From: Pseudomonas entomophila
GTDB lineage: Bacteria; Pseudomonadota; Gammaproteobacteria; Pseudomonadales; Pseudomonadaceae
NCBI RefSeq assembly: GCF_018417595.1
Contig: NZ_CP070982.1
Location: forward strand, 769,501-833,500
Reading direction: 5' to 3'
Length of the DNA stretch: 64,000 bases
Below, in pieces: positions 16,464-25,506 of this stretch. Made by a program: the position numbers and the translations under genes. Numbering within the stretch: the first letter of the stretch is position 1; the number at the start of each line of letters is the position of its first letter. A model generated the notes under the pieces. That model ran no database searches, was not told the origin of the DNA, and saw only the letters and a list, made by a program, of their open reading frames with translations.

Positions 16464-17450
16464 ATGATCGTACAAAGGATCTGTCGGTACCTTCCCATCA
16501 GGTGCGGCTTGCGCTTGTGCCTGCTGGTACTGCTTGGCCTGCCCGTCGGTGCCTCGGCCGAGCCATTGAACGAGCCACTCAAACCCCTGCCGGATACCCC
16601 CAGGCTGGACGCCAGGCGTGTCGAGTTGGGGCGTCGGCTGTTCAATGACCCCCGCTTGTCGCTCGACAACACGCTGTCCTGCGCCAGTTGTCATCGCCTC
16701 GACAAATACGGCGCCGACGACCGCGCCTTCTCGGCGGGGGTCGATGGCCTGCTGCTGACGCTCAACACCCCGACGGTGTTCAATGCCAGCCTGAACTTCC
16801 GGCAGTTCTGGGATGGGCGGGTCGAGTCGCTCGAGCAACAGGGCAACGCGGTCGTCACCAGTGCCCACGAAATGGGCGGGGACTGGCGTTTCATCGTCGA
16901 TCGCATCAAGGGCGACGGTGCCTTTGCGCAGCAGTTCGCCGCCGCCTACCCGGATGCCGTGACCCAGGCCAACATCCTCGATGCCCTGGCCGACTACGAG
17001 CGCACCCTGCTGACCCATGGCGCGCGTTTCGACCAGTACCTGCAGGGCAACACCGACATCCTCAGCTTGCAGGAGAAGTACGGTTACCAACGGTTCAAGG
17101 ACTATGGCTGCATTGCCTGCCACCAGGGCGTGAATATCGGCGGCAACATGTTCCAGAAGTTCGGCGTGTTCGAGGATTACCTCGCCGCCCGCGGCAACCC
17201 CACCGCAGCTGACCAGGGGCGCTTCAACGTCACCGGTGACGAAGCCGACCGTGGCGTGTTCAAGGTGCCGAGCCTGCGCAATGTGGCGATGACCGCGCCT
17301 TACTTCCATGACGGCTCGGCGGCGACCCTCGAAGAGGCCGTCCAGGTGATGTTCAAGTACCAGCTGGGGCGCGTGCCGAGTGAGGAGGACCTGAAGCTTA
17401 TCGTGCTCTTCCTCAGGACCCTCACCGGTGAACAGGCGGGGCAGCCATGA
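16464..17450 (+). CDS. Di-haem cytochrome c peroxidase, periplasmic
   Basis: 328 residues from ATG 16464 (AAGGA 9 bases upstream), with a Sec signal ending near VGASA-EP. Two haem-binding CxxCH motifs are visible: SCASCH (about residue 73) and GCIACH (about 218). The family hallmarks TPTVFNASLNFRQFWDGR and VPSLRNVAMTAPYFHDG are also present. It would reduce hydrogen peroxide with electrons from periplasmic cytochrome or a similar donor. Its stop overlaps the start of the histidine kinase (ATGA at 17447-17450), which is unusual for a metabolic peroxidase and hints at a redox-sensing role in the two-component system. Confidence 0.9.
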   Translation: MIVQRICRYLPIRCGLRLCLLVLLGLPVGASAEPLNEPLKPLPDTPRLDARRVELGRRLFNDPRLSLDNTLSCASCHRLDKYGADDRAFSAGVDGLLLTLNTPTVFNASLNFRQFWDGRVESLEQQGNAVVTSAHEMGGDWRFIVDRIKGDGAFAQQFAAAYPDAVTQANILDALADYERTLLTHGARFDQYLQGNTDILSLQEKYGYQRFKDYGCIACHQGVNIGGNMFQKFGVFEDYLAARGNPTAADQGRFNVTGDEADRGVFKVPSLRNVAMTAPYFHDGSAATLEEAVQVMFKYQLGRVPSEEDLKLIVLFLRTLTGEQAGQP

Positions 17451-19261
17451 TCAGGCTCTCCCGGCGTGGCAGCTTGCTGTTGCTCAGTGGCGCCGTGCTG
17501 GCCCTGGTTTCAATGCTGGTGTTCCTGTACCTGAAATCCGACGCTGAGCAGACCCAGACCTACAACCTGTCCCGCGACCTGATACGCCAGCTCAAGCAAC
17601 AGGATGCCCTGTGGGAAAGTGAAGTGCTCAAGGCGCGGGTGGTCGCCGTGAGCAACTACGACCCCCTGGTCACGCCGCTCAAGGAGATGAACCGCCTCTG
17701 GGCGCAGTTCGACAGCCTGGAGTCCGAGAATGGGCGCAACGACTCGCGGCATTGGAGCGAGGCCCATGACGGCTTCCTTGAGGCACTTGGGCAGAAGGCG
17801 CGCCTGGTCGAGCAGTTCAAGTCGCACAATGCGTTGCTGCGCAACTCCCTGGCGTTCCTGCCGGCCGCCGAAGATGGTGTCCAGGCCCAGTTCGGCAAGG
17901 TGGCCGACCCCGATAGAAGGGAAGTGCACGAGTTCGCGACCGACACCTACGACTTGCTGCTCAGCGCCTTGGAGTTCGCCCAGGTGACCTCCGCGGACAA
18001 GGCCGCCGAAATCGAAGTCGGCTTGAGTACCCTGGCGGTCAATGTGCAAAGCCTGCCGCAGGAGTTCCAGACCCCGGTCCGGCTGATGAGCAATCACGTC
18101 GCGCTGATTTTGCGCGAGCAACCGATCGTCAACGGCCTGCTGGAACAGATCGAGGCGATACCCGTCGCCGAACGGCTGGACAACCTCACCGACCTTCTGG
18201 ATCGCGACCAGCAACAGGTCGAGCAGAACGACCACAGGTATCACGTCTACACGCTGTTGCTCTCAGGGCTGCTGATGCTGTCGGTGGTGGCGTTGGCGAT
18301 GCTGTTGATCCGCAGTTTTGCCGAAATACGGCGGGTGAACAGCGCGCTGCAGGCGAGCAACGACGTATTGGAGCTGCGGGTCGAGGAACGCACCCGTGAG
18401 CTCAAGGATGCCCAGAGCGAGCTGCTCAGCGCCGCGCGCCAGTCCGGGATGGCGGAAATCGCCACCAATGTCCTGCACAACGTCGGCAACGTGCTCAACA
18501 GCGTGAACACCTCGTCGGAGCTCATTGCCCGCACCCTGCGCAGCAGCAAGACCCAAGGGCTGGGCAAGGCCATGCAACTGATCAACGAACACCCCGACGA
18601 CCTCGGCCACTTTTTCACCGAAGACGCCAAGGGCAAGCTGTTGCCCGGCTACCTCAACCAACTGGCCGGCGCCATTGCCCAGGAGCAGCGCGACCTGGTC
18701 GGCGAGCTTGAGCGGATGAACAAAAGCCTCGATCACATCAAGGAAGTCGTGGCGACCCAGCAATCCTATGCCGGCGCCAAGAGCATGCCCGAACCGCTGT
18801 TCATCCATGAGCTCATCGAAGATGCCCTGCGCATGAACACCGGCGCGCTGACCCGCCATCAGGTGACGGTGGTGCGCGACTTCGGCCAGGTACCGCAGGT
18901 CATGGGCGACCGCCACCGCCTGTTGCTGATCCTGATCAACCTGATCAGCAACGCCAAGTACGCCATGTCAGGGCCCGCCAACCGCCAGCGGACCATGACC
19001 TTGAGCACCCGGGTCGTCGAAGGCGAATTCCTGGAAGTGAGCGTAAGGGATGAAGGCGAGGGCATCGCCCCGGAGAACCTGCAGAAGATCTTCGCCCACG
19101 GCTTCACCACGCGTAAGGAAGGCCACGGTTTCGGCCTGCACAGCTGCGCCCTGGCCGCCATCGAGATGAATGGCCACCTGACCGTCCATAGCGACGGCCC
19201 AGGCCTGGGGGCGCTGTTTACCCTGCAGATCCCGCTGGTTGCGGTGATGGAGGATGCATGA
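17447..19261 (+). CDS. Membrane sensor histidine kinase
   Basis: 604 residues. Transmembrane helices at about 8-27 and 267-288 enclose a helical periplasmic sensor region of about 240 residues. A coiled coil (about 295-330) leads to the phospho-acceptor helix MAEIATNVLHNVGNVLNSV, where the His of LHNVGN is the likely site. The ATPase domain shows the N box (LILINLISNAKYAM) and the G boxes (DEGEGIAPENL, GHGFGLHSC). Its start overlaps the peroxidase stop and its end overlaps the next gene by four bases, so the three form one operon. The nearby partners are the REC-kinase at 19258 and perhaps the divergent response regulator at 16275. Confidence 0.9.
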   Translation: MIRLSRRGSLLLLSGAVLALVSMLVFLYLKSDAEQTQTYNLSRDLIRQLKQQDALWESEVLKARVVAVSNYDPLVTPLKEMNRLWAQFDSLESENGRNDSRHWSEAHDGFLEALGQKARLVEQFKSHNALLRNSLAFLPAAEDGVQAQFGKVADPDRREVHEFATDTYDLLLSALEFAQVTSADKAAEIEVGLSTLAVNVQSLPQEFQTPVRLMSNHVALILREQPIVNGLLEQIEAIPVAERLDNLTDLLDRDQQQVEQNDHRYHVYTLLLSGLLMLSVVALAMLLIRSFAEIRRVNSALQASNDVLELRVEERTRELKDAQSELLSAARQSGMAEIATNVLHNVGNVLNSVNTSSELIARTLRSSKTQGLGKAMQLINEHPDDLGHFFTEDAKGKLLPGYLNQLAGAIAQEQRDLVGELERMNKSLDHIKEVVATQQSYAGAKSMPEPLFIHELIEDALRMNTGALTRHQVTVVRDFGQVPQVMGDRHRLLLILINLISNAKYAMSGPANRQRTMTLSTRVVEGEFLEVSVRDEGEGIAPENLQKIFAHGFTTRKEGHGFGLHSCALAAIEMNGHLTVHSDGPGLGALFTLQIPLVAVMEDA

Positions 19262-20661
19262 GCGAGCTGACTAACCGCCGTATCCTGCTGATCGACGACA
19301 TGCCGTCGATTCACGAGGACTTTCGCAAGATCCTCGCCCCGGCCAACACCCAATCGGCTGAACTGGACGCGATGGAAGCCCTGTTGTTCGGCGAGCCGGC
19401 CAAGCCGGAGCAACCGTTGTTCGAGCTGGCGTCGGCCTATGGCGGCGAGGAAGGCCTTGGCATGCTGATACGGGCTTTGCAGGCGCGACAGCCGTATGCA
19501 CTGGCGTTCGTCGACATGCGCATGCCCGACGGCTGGGACGGGGCGAAGACCATTGAACAGCTGTGGCAGCACGACCCGCAATTGCAGGTGGTGGTGTGTA
19601 CCGCCTATTCCGATTATTCCTGGGACGAATTGCTCGACCGGCTGCAGGCCCATGACCGCCTGCTGATCCTGAAAAAGCCCTTCGACAACATCGAGGTCCA
19701 GCAGATGGCCAGCACCCTGCTGACCAAATGGGAGATGACCCAGCGCGCCTCGCTGAAGATGCATCAACTGGAGCAACGGGTGGAGCAGCGCACCCTGGAG
19801 CTCAGGCAGGCCGGCGAAGCCCTGCAACGGGAAATCGACGAACGCAAGCAACTGGAAAGCCAGCTGGTGCAGTCGGAAAAACTCGCCTCCCTGGGCCAGA
19901 TGGCGGCCGGCGTCGCCCACGAAATCAACAACCCCATCGGCTTCGTGTCCTCCAACCTCGGCACCTTGGAGGGGTACTTCAAGCAACTGACGACCCTGCT
20001 CGACGCCTATCGCAGTGCAGAGCAGGCGCTGGGCGACAGCGAAACCACCCGGCACTTGCAGCACCTGCGCGAGCAGCTCGAGCTGGACTACCTCGTTGAA
20101 GACATTCCCGTGCTGATCAGCGAATCCAAGGACGGAATTGGCCGCGTGGGGCAGATCGTCAAGGACCTGAAGGACTTCTCCCGGGTCGACAGCACACAGC
20201 AATGGCAGTGGGCCAACTTGCAGCAGGGGATCGATTCGACGCTGAACATCGTCGCCAGCGAGCTCAAGTACAAGGCCGACGTCATCAAGCAGTATCAACC
20301 GCTGCCCGAGGTCGAGTGCCTGCCGTCGCAGATCAACCAGGTGATCATGAACCTGGTGGTCAATGCCGCGCAGGCCATGGGGCCGCAGCGCGGCACCATC
20401 ACCTTGAGCACCGCCCAGCAAGGCGACACGGTCTGCATCGAGGTTGCGGACACGGGCACCGGGATAGCCCCGGAAAACCTGCAGAAGATCTTCGACCCCT
20501 TTTTCACCACCAAACCCGTCGGGCAGGGAACCGGGCTGGGCCTGTCGCTTTCCTACGGCATCATCAAGAAGCACGGTGGCGAGATCACCGTGGCCAGCCA
20601 GGTGGGGGTGGGCACCACGTTTCGTGTGCAGTTGCCGGTCAGCCAACGCGCGGCGTGCTGA
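19258..20661 (+). CDS. Receiver-histidine kinase hybrid (REC at N-terminus)
   Basis: 467 residues. The receiver domain comes first ([10 protein letters not shown] at about 12-21; phospho-Asp in [14 protein letters not shown] near residue 85; LKKPFDN), then a coiled coil (about 160-200), a HisKA helix with [20 protein letters not shown] (about 211-230) and a HATPase domain with [32 protein letters not shown] and [12 protein letters not shown]. It has no membrane segments. This REC-first arrangement fits a phosphorelay element working with the membrane kinase encoded just upstream (ATGA overlap). It lacks any DNA-binding output, so the final response must be elsewhere; the divergent HD-GYP-like regulator is the nearest candidate. 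Confidence 0.9.
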   Translation: MSELTNRRILLIDDMPSIHEDFRKILAPANTQSAELDAMEALLFGEPAKPEQPLFELASAYGGEEGLGMLIRALQARQPYALAFVDMRMPDGWDGAKTIEQLWQHDPQLQVVVCTAYSDYSWDELLDRLQAHDRLLILKKPFDNIEVQQMASTLLTKWEMTQRASLKMHQLEQRVEQRTLELRQAGEALQREIDERKQLESQLVQSEKLASLGQMAAGVAHEINNPIGFVSSNLGTLEGYFKQLTTLLDAYRSAEQALGDSETTRHLQHLREQLELDYLVEDIPVLISESKDGIGRVGQIVKDLKDFSRVDSTQQWQWANLQQGIDSTLNIVASELKYKADVIKQYQPLPEVECLPSQINQVIMNLVVNAAQAMGPQRGTITLSTAQQGDTVCIEVADTGTGIAPENLQKIFDPFFTTKPVGQGTGLGLSLSYGIIKKHGGEITVASQVGVGTTFRVQLPVSQRAAC

Positions 20662-20692
20662 GCGGCCTGGGCCAGGCGCGTGTCATGGCGAA

Positions 20693-21565
20693 TCATTCGA
20701 CACTGCGGCGTACGCCCTCGATGTAGCGCATCACCGCCGGCGACTTCTCGAAGCGCCGGTGCACCAGGCTCAGCCACGAGCTCGCCTGGTTGTCGGCAAT
20801 GTTCCGGTAGTTGACTTGCGGCAAGCTGATGCGCTGCACCACCGACGCCGGCACCACCGCCACGCCCTGGCCCAGCGACACCAGCGTAAGCACCGCCACC
20901 AGGCTCCCCGGCTGCGGCCCCAGGCGCGGCGCGAAGCCGCCCAATTGGGCGATCGCCAGGGTGCCGGAGATCTGCTCAGGCAGAATGAACGTTTCCTCAG
21001 CCAGGCGCGCGGCGTGAATCGTCTTCAGCTCGTTGAGCCGTGAACTGGCCGGCAGCGCCAGCACGAAGCCTTCCTCGTGCAGGGCGATGGCCGCCAGGGC
21101 GTCCGGCAGTTCCATGGGCGAGCGCAGGTAGGCCAGGTCGAGCTGCCCCTCATCGACCAACGCCGGCAATGCCAGCATCGGCACTTCACGAATGTTCAGG
21201 CGCACTTCGGGGTAGCCCTCGGCGAACTGGCTCACCTGCTGTTGCAGGATGCCCGAGTAGGCCGCGGAGGCCACATACCCCAGCTCGATCCGCCCACTCT
21301 CACCCCGCCCGGCGCGCCGCGCGCCCAGTTGCGCGGCATCGAACTGCCGCACCGCGTGCTCGGCCTCCACACGCAAAGCCTCCCCAGCCGCCGTCAGTTG
21401 CACCTCACGCTGGCTGCGCTGGAACAGCAGCACCCCCAGCTCCGCCTCCATGTCCTGGATCTGCCGCGTCAGCGTCGGCGGGGCGATGCCCAATTGCTCG
21501 GCGGCACGGGTGAAATGGCCGTGCTGGGCCACGGCGAGGAAGTAGCGAAAGTGACGGATCTCCAT
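20693..21565 (-). CDS. LysR-family transcriptional regulator
   Basis: 290 residues. The N-terminal helix-turn-helix is typical (MEIRHFRYFLAVAQHGHFTRA, then LGIAPPTLTRQIQDMEAELG, residues 1-45), followed by the periplasmic-binding-protein-like effector domain (about 90-285). It is divergent from the MFS transporter gene at 21767 and probably regulates it and itself. A perfect T-N11-A palindrome lies 11 bases upstream of the start (21576-21590). The inducer is unknown; a drug or aromatic efflux substrate is a reasonable guess from the neighbour. Confidence 0.92.
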   Translation of the reverse strand: MEIRHFRYFLAVAQHGHFTRAAEQLGIAPPTLTRQIQDMEAELGVLLFQRSQREVQLTAAGEALRVEAEHAVRQFDAAQLGARRAGRGESGRIELGYVASAAYSGILQQQVSQFAEGYPEVRLNIREVPMLALPALVDEGQLDLAYLRSPMELPDALAAIALHEEGFVLALPASSRLNELKTIHAARLAEETFILPEQISGTLAIAQLGGFAPRLGPQPGSLVAVLTLVSLGQGVAVVPASVVQRISLPQVNYRNIADNQASSWLSLVHRRFEKSPAVMRYIEGVRRSVE

Positions 21566-21575
21566 GGGGCCTCGT

Positions 21576-21590
21576 TAGCCAGCGGCTAAT
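21576..21590. promoter_or_regulatory. Candidate LysR operator
   Basis: TTAGCCAGCGGCTAA is a perfect 6-bp inverted repeat around AGC and contains the T-N11-A spacing expected of LysR sites. It sits between the regulator and the MFS gene, close to the regulator start, as expected for autoregulation. Confidence 0.6.
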
Positions 21591-21696
21591 GACGCCGAAC
21601 GCGCAGGCTAACAAGCCCCGCGCCCGGCAGCGGTAAGGTGAGAACAACACTACAAGGCTGGCACCGTGACCGCAAAGCCGCCCCTACACAAAACCC

Positions 21697-21718
21697 GTAG
21701 GCGCCGGCTTGCCGGCGA
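21697..21718. repeat. Short REP-like palindrome
   Basis: GCGCCGGCTTGCCGGCG-type hairpin preceded by GTAG, resembling half of a P. putida-type REP. It lies in the 5' region of the MFS gene, about 50 bases before the start. Confidence 0.5.
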
Positions 21719-21766
21719 AAGGCTTCACACCGCCCACGCAGACCAGCCATCCAGCGGAGCCTTGCC

Positions 21767-23308
21767 ATGTCCACCCCCAGCGCCTCGGCGCGTTTCACCC
21801 TGTTCACCGCTTCGGCCGTGTGCGCCCTGATCATCCTCGACACCAACATCGTCGCCGTCAGCCTGCCAAGCATCGCCCGCGACCTGTCCGGCTCGTTCGC
21901 CGACATCGAATGGGTGGTCAGTTCCTACCTGCTCGCCTTCGCCGCCTGCCTGCTGCCCGCCGGCAGCCTCGCCGACCGCTTCGGCCGCCGCCGCATGCTG
22001 CTGCTCGGCCTCGCCCTGTTCGGCGCCGCCTCGCTGGCCTGCGGCGCCGCGCCGGACCTGCTATTCCTCAACCTCGCCCGCGCGGCAAAAGGCGTCGGTG
22101 CGGCGTTGCTGCTCACTGCCGCGTTGGCCGCCATCGGGCATCGCTTCCATGAGCCCGAGGAGCGCTTGCGGGCCTGGGCCTTCTGGGGCGCCTGCATGGG
22201 CGCGACCATTACCTTTGCGCCGCTGCTCGGCGGCCTGATCGCCAGTACGCTTGGGTGGCGCTGGATCTTCTACATCAACCTGCCGCTGGTGGCGGTGCTG
22301 ACGCTGATGGTGCTGCGTAGCGTGGAAGAGTCCCGCGACACCGCTGCTGCCCGGCTCGATCCCCTCGGCAGCCTTACCTTTGCCGGCAGCCTGGGTTACC
22401 TGATCTGGGCGTTGATCGATGCCAGCCGCGTTGGCTGGGACAGTGCGCCTACCTTGGGGCGATTAGTGATCGCAGCGTTCCTGTTCGGGGTGTTCGTGAT
22501 GGTCGAGCGCAGCCAGGCGCGGCCGATGATCGACCTGGCGCTGATGCGCAGCGGGCGGTTCATTGGGGCCTTGCTGGGGATGTTTGCCTATGCCGCTTGT
22601 GCCCAGGTGATGATGACCTTGTTGCCGCTGTACCTGCAGAACGGCTTGCAGCTGTCGGCGCTGGCGGCGGGGGCGGGGATGTTGCCGTTTGCGCTGGCGA
22701 TGTTGCTGACACCGCGGGTGGGGATGCGCTTGGCCACGCGGTTGAGTGCGGCGCAGGTGTTTGCGTTGGGGTTGGTGTTGGTGGGGATGGGGAACCTGGC
22801 TTGCGCTTGGGCGGTGGGGCACGGTGGGTATGGTGCTTTCGCCTTGGCCAGCCTGGTGCTTGGCGCGGGGGCAGGGCTGCTGAATGGGGATACGCAGAAG
22901 AACATCATGGCGTGCGTGCCGCGTGAGCGGACGGGGATGGCTTCGGGGTTGAGTACGACCACGCGGTTTACGGCGATTGTGTTGGCGATTGGGGTGCTTG
23001 GGGGGATTTTGGCGGGGCGGAGTGCGCAACTGCTGCGTGAGGCGATGGTTGGGGTGGCGCCTGAGGCGTTGGGGATGGTTGGGGAGATGGCGACGCGGGT
23101 GGCGGCGGGGGATTTGCAGGCGGCGTTGGGGGTGCTGGAGCCGGGGTTGCGTGGGGTGGTGGCGCCCTTGGCGCAGCAGGCTTTTGTGGGTGGGTTTGAG
23201 GCGGTGTTGCAGGTTGCGGGGGGGATGGCGTTGGTGTTTGCGGTGGTGGTTGGGGGGCTGCTGGGGAGACCGTTGCCTCAGGCTCAGGGGCAAATCGTTC
23301 GGGTATGA
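21767..23308 (+). CDS. MFS transporter, DHA2 / EmrB-QacA type
   Basis: 513 residues with about 14 hydrophobic segments, the usual number for the DHA2 drug:H+ antiporters. Motif A appears as GSLADRFGRRRMLLLG (about 66-81), motif D1-like residues LDTNIVAVSLPSI occur in the first helix (about 25-37), and a motif C-like region is near residues 140-160. It should export hydrophobic compounds across the inner membrane. No HlyD or OprM partner is adjacent. It is probably regulated by the divergent LysR protein. From about 22450 on, codon third positions shift from C to G/T, giving a strongly G+T-rich 3' half; the frame stays intact. Confidence 0.9.
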   Translation: MSTPSASARFTLFTASAVCALIILDTNIVAVSLPSIARDLSGSFADIEWVVSSYLLAFAACLLPAGSLADRFGRRRMLLLGLALFGAASLACGAAPDLLFLNLARAAKGVGAALLLTAALAAIGHRFHEPEERLRAWAFWGACMGATITFAPLLGGLIASTLGWRWIFYINLPLVAVLTLMVLRSVEESRDTAAARLDPLGSLTFAGSLGYLIWALIDASRVGWDSAPTLGRLVIAAFLFGVFVMVERSQARPMIDLALMRSGRFIGALLGMFAYAACAQVMMTLLPLYLQNGLQLSALAAGAGMLPFALAMLLTPRVGMRLATRLSAAQVFALGLVLVGMGNLACAWAVGHGGYGAFALASLVLGAGAGLLNGDTQKNIMACVPRERTGMASGLSTTTRFTAIVLAIGVLGGILAGRSAQLLREAMVGVAPEALGMVGEMATRVAAGDLQAALGVLEPGLRGVVAPLAQQAFVGGFEAVLQVAGGMALVFAVVVGGLLGRPLPQAQGQIVRV

Positions 23309-23529
23309 AAAAGGCACTTGGTTGCCCACGTGCAAGAGAGCTTTTGCCAATGGCCTATCGAAGCTGCCAATGCAGACCGGTGAATATCCTGATGGTCATC
23401 ACCTTGGGGATGCATGCATTAAAGGTTGCAATGGCATAGTGACATCAGTGATGCTTGTTTGATCCATTTTTAGTGCGGGAGCTTTTCCAGTACAGACCAG
23501 GCCCAGCCATGCTGGACCGAGGCCGTGCA
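23309..23529. other. Spacer between MFS gene and insertion sequence
   Basis: About 220 bases without a convincing gene. A 44-codon frame overlaps the MFS stop (ATGA at 23305-23308) but shows no recognisable features. The rest looks like native flank of the IS target. Confidence 0.4.
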
Positions 23530-23536
23530 GGCAGGG
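23530..23536. repeat. Target-site duplication, left copy
   Basis: GGCAGGG directly outside the left IS end; the matching copy is at 24899-24905. Confidence 0.65.
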
Positions 23537-24898
23537 GAGGGTGTCAGAAATTTTGTGTTCGGGCATAACATGAGTAAGAGGTGCATGTATGCCAACCAAA
23601 AAGAAACCCTTGCGTGACCTGCCCAAAATCCCCAAAGAGCTGCTGGAGCAGTTCGGTGAGGGCCTGATGACCGCAGAAGCTATCGAGGATGCCTCTGCGG
23701 CGTTCAAGAAGGCCCTGATCGAACGCGCTCTGCATGCCGAGCTTGGCCACCACCTGGGCTATCCGCCGGGCGCGCAGCGCCCAGAGGATGAAACCAACCA
23801 GCGTAACGGCAAGAGTGGCAAGACGGTTTTAACGGGGGATGGCCCACTGCGGCTGGAAATTCCTCGCGATCGAGACGGCAGTTTTTCGCCCATTCTGATC
23901 CCCAAGCACGAGCGGCGGTACACCGGTTTCGATGACAAGATCATCGCCATGTACGCCCGTGGAATGACGGTCAGAGAGATCCGAGCCTTTTTGTCCGAGC
24001 AGTATGGAACAGAGGTCTCACCCGACTTCATCAGCTCTGTGACAGACGAGGTCATGGACGAGATTGGCGCGTGGCAACAGCGGCCACTGGAGCCGATGTA
24101 CCCGGTCATTTTCTTCGATGCACTGCGGGTGAAGATCCGCGAAGAGGGCCTGGTGCGCAACAAGGCCATTTACCTGGCCCTGGGCGTCCTCCCCGACGGG
24201 ACGCGGGATATCCTGGGCATCTGGATCGAGAACACCGAGGGCGCGAAGTTTTGGATGAAGGTCTTTAACGATCTCAAGACGCGCGGTGTCGAAGATGTGC
24301 TGATTGCCGTGACCGATGGCCTCAAAGGTATGCCAGAGGCTCTCAGTGCCGTGTTTCCAGAGACGACGTTGCAAACGTGCATCGTGCACCTGATCCGCAA
24401 CAGCCTCGACTTCGCGGCCTGGGACAAGCGGCGGGCTCTGGCCAAGGAGCTGAAGCCGATTTACCAAGCCATTAATGCTGAAGCGGCTGAGCAAGCACTC
24501 GATGAGTTTGAGAACGGGCCGTGGGGCGAGAAATATCCAACGGTGGTGGCTGCCTGGAGACGCGCCTGGGATCGAGTGATTCCATTTTTCGTCTTCCCAC
24601 CGGCCATCAGAAAGGTGATTTACACCACCAACGCCATCGAGAGCATCAACGCCCAGCTACGCAAGGTCATCAAGACTCGCGGGCATTTCCCGAATGATGA
24701 CGCAGCGACCAAACTGATTTGGCTGGGATTGCGCAACATAACAGCCAATTGGGGAAAACCGGCCCATGATTGGAAAAGCGCGATGAATCAATTTGCGATT
24801 CTGTACGGAGATCGGTTCATCAGGCCGACCTGGTGAGAATCAGGGCCTGCCTGACGGCAGGCCGTTACCGGCCCGCACACAAAAAATCTGACAGTCCC
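23537..24898 (+). mobile_element. IS256-family insertion sequence, about 1362 bp
   Basis: The left end (23537-23564) and the reverse complement of the right end (24871-24898) share TGTCAGA, TTTTGTGT and CGGGC in register, giving imperfect terminal inverted repeats of about 26-28 bp. The 7-bp sequence GGCAGGG flanks the element on both sides (23530-23536 and 24899-24905), consistent with a target duplication (8-9 bp is usual, so one base may have diverged). One intact transposase gene fills the interior. The element appears complete and potentially mobile. Confidence 0.88.
23589..24836 (+). CDS. IS256-family transposase
   Basis: 415 residues, full length for the family (about 400). It is a DDE transposase with the conserved blocks PVIFFDALRVKIREEG (first Asp), GIWIENTEGAKFWMKVFNDL with DVLIAVTDGLKGMPEAL (second Asp), TCIVHLIRNSL, and the C-terminal ...TTNAIESINAQLRKV carrying the catalytic Glu. 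It lies inside well-matched inverted repeats and shows no frameshift. It acts on the IS ends to move the element. Confidence 0.95.
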   Translation: MPTKKKPLRDLPKIPKELLEQFGEGLMTAEAIEDASAAFKKALIERALHAELGHHLGYPPGAQRPEDETNQRNGKSGKTVLTGDGPLRLEIPRDRDGSFSPILIPKHERRYTGFDDKIIAMYARGMTVREIRAFLSEQYGTEVSPDFISSVTDEVMDEIGAWQQRPLEPMYPVIFFDALRVKIREEGLVRNKAIYLALGVLPDGTRDILGIWIENTEGAKFWMKVFNDLKTRGVEDVLIAVTDGLKGMPEALSAVFPETTLQTCIVHLIRNSLDFAAWDKRRALAKELKPIYQAINAEAAEQALDEFENGPWGEKYPTVVAAWRRAWDRVIPFFVFPPAIRKVIYTTNAIESINAQLRKVIKTRGHFPNDDAATKLIWLGLRNITANWGKPAHDWKSAMNQFAILYGDRFIRPTW

Positions 24899-24905
24899 GG
24901 CAGGG
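24899..24905. repeat. Target-site duplication, right copy
   Basis: GGCAGGG directly after the right IS end; pairs with 23530-23536. Confidence 0.65.
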
Positions 24906-25018
24906 CGATTTTCGTGCATGCGAAGCTCACCCCGCGCTGTTGCGATGCGATCCCCAAGTTGAAGGTGATCCCCCATCGCCTAGAACTGCTGTCCACCATT
25001 TAACTGAGATTCATACAT

Positions 25019-25312
25019 TTGAAAAAGCTTTTGTTCATTGCAAGCCTTACCGTGGGGCTAACCGGTTGCACATTCACAGGAGCCAACGAAGTAGCACCAG
25101 GTCAGTTCATGATCACTAGCCACGGCAGCATATTCAACTCACGCGAGGGCCTGCTGGAAAACATCAATCAAAAGGCCGCGAAGGTGTGCCAGGGCAAGCC
25201 CTACCATCTGGAAGGTGATACCGGTGCCAACATGCTCGTAAGTACTCCTACACAAATTGGCCCAACGCCGACCACGGTTCTTGGGTTGACAGCCATTTGT
25301 GAAGATCGGTGA
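25019..25312 (+). CDS. Small predicted lipoprotein of unknown function
   Basis: 97 residues from a TTG start at 25019, which gives the typical lipoprotein leader MKKLLFIASLTVGLTGC with an L-T-G-C lipobox. A weak GAG lies upstream, and no ATG gives a leader. The mature part (FTGANEVAPGQFMITSHGSIF ...) has two further cysteines (VCQGKPY and AICEDR) that could form a disulfide. No domain name was recognised with certainty. It lies between the IS and the left end of the ssrA island and is probably native chromosome next to the original ssrA 3' flank. Confidence 0.65.
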   Translation: MKKLLFIASLTVGLTGCTFTGANEVAPGQFMITSHGSIFNSREGLLENINQKAAKVCQGKPYHLEGDTGANMLVSTPTQIGPTPTTVLGLTAICEDR

Positions 25313-25440
25313 TGAGACTCCGCTCCCGCGCCCATGCAAGCTGGGGGTAGTTGGGAAAAAGCAATGGACATTGCGGGAAATTGCCTACACCGCTGGCATG
25401 GATGTATTGACCGTCTAGAGACGGTTCATTTACCGGATCC

Positions 25441-25506
25441 CAGGTACAAAAAAAGACGCCCGAGGGCGTCTTTTTCTTTGGATTTGGTGGGCCGGGGTAA
25501 TTTGAA
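25441..25506. repeat. Candidate left attachment site (ssrA 3'-end copy)
   Basis: This stretch aligns over about 65 bases with 39412-39478: a shared CAGGxACAAAAAAAGACG, a hairpin, then ATTTGGTGG, GCCGGGG and ATTTGAA. It reads as the tmRNA 3' end (ending CCA on the minus strand) followed by its terminator. Differences are scattered, so it is an old or substituted att copy. Confidence 0.65.
25449..25475. terminator. Rho-independent terminator at the left island end
   Basis: AAAAGACGCCC (25451-25461) pairs with GGGCGTCTTTT (25464-25474), with A-run and T-run on both sides, so it could work in both directions. It differs from the ssrA-side hairpin by a compensated C-G to T-A change. Confidence 0.8.

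Noticed and set aside
23305..23439. 44-codon frame overlapping the MFS stop
   Set aside because: No family, no ribosome site beyond chance, and cysteine-rich random-looking composition.
25485..25506. Possible tRNA 3' end at the left island boundary
   Set aside because: Only the acceptor-like end is present; it aligns with the tmRNA 3' end and no tRNA body precedes it.
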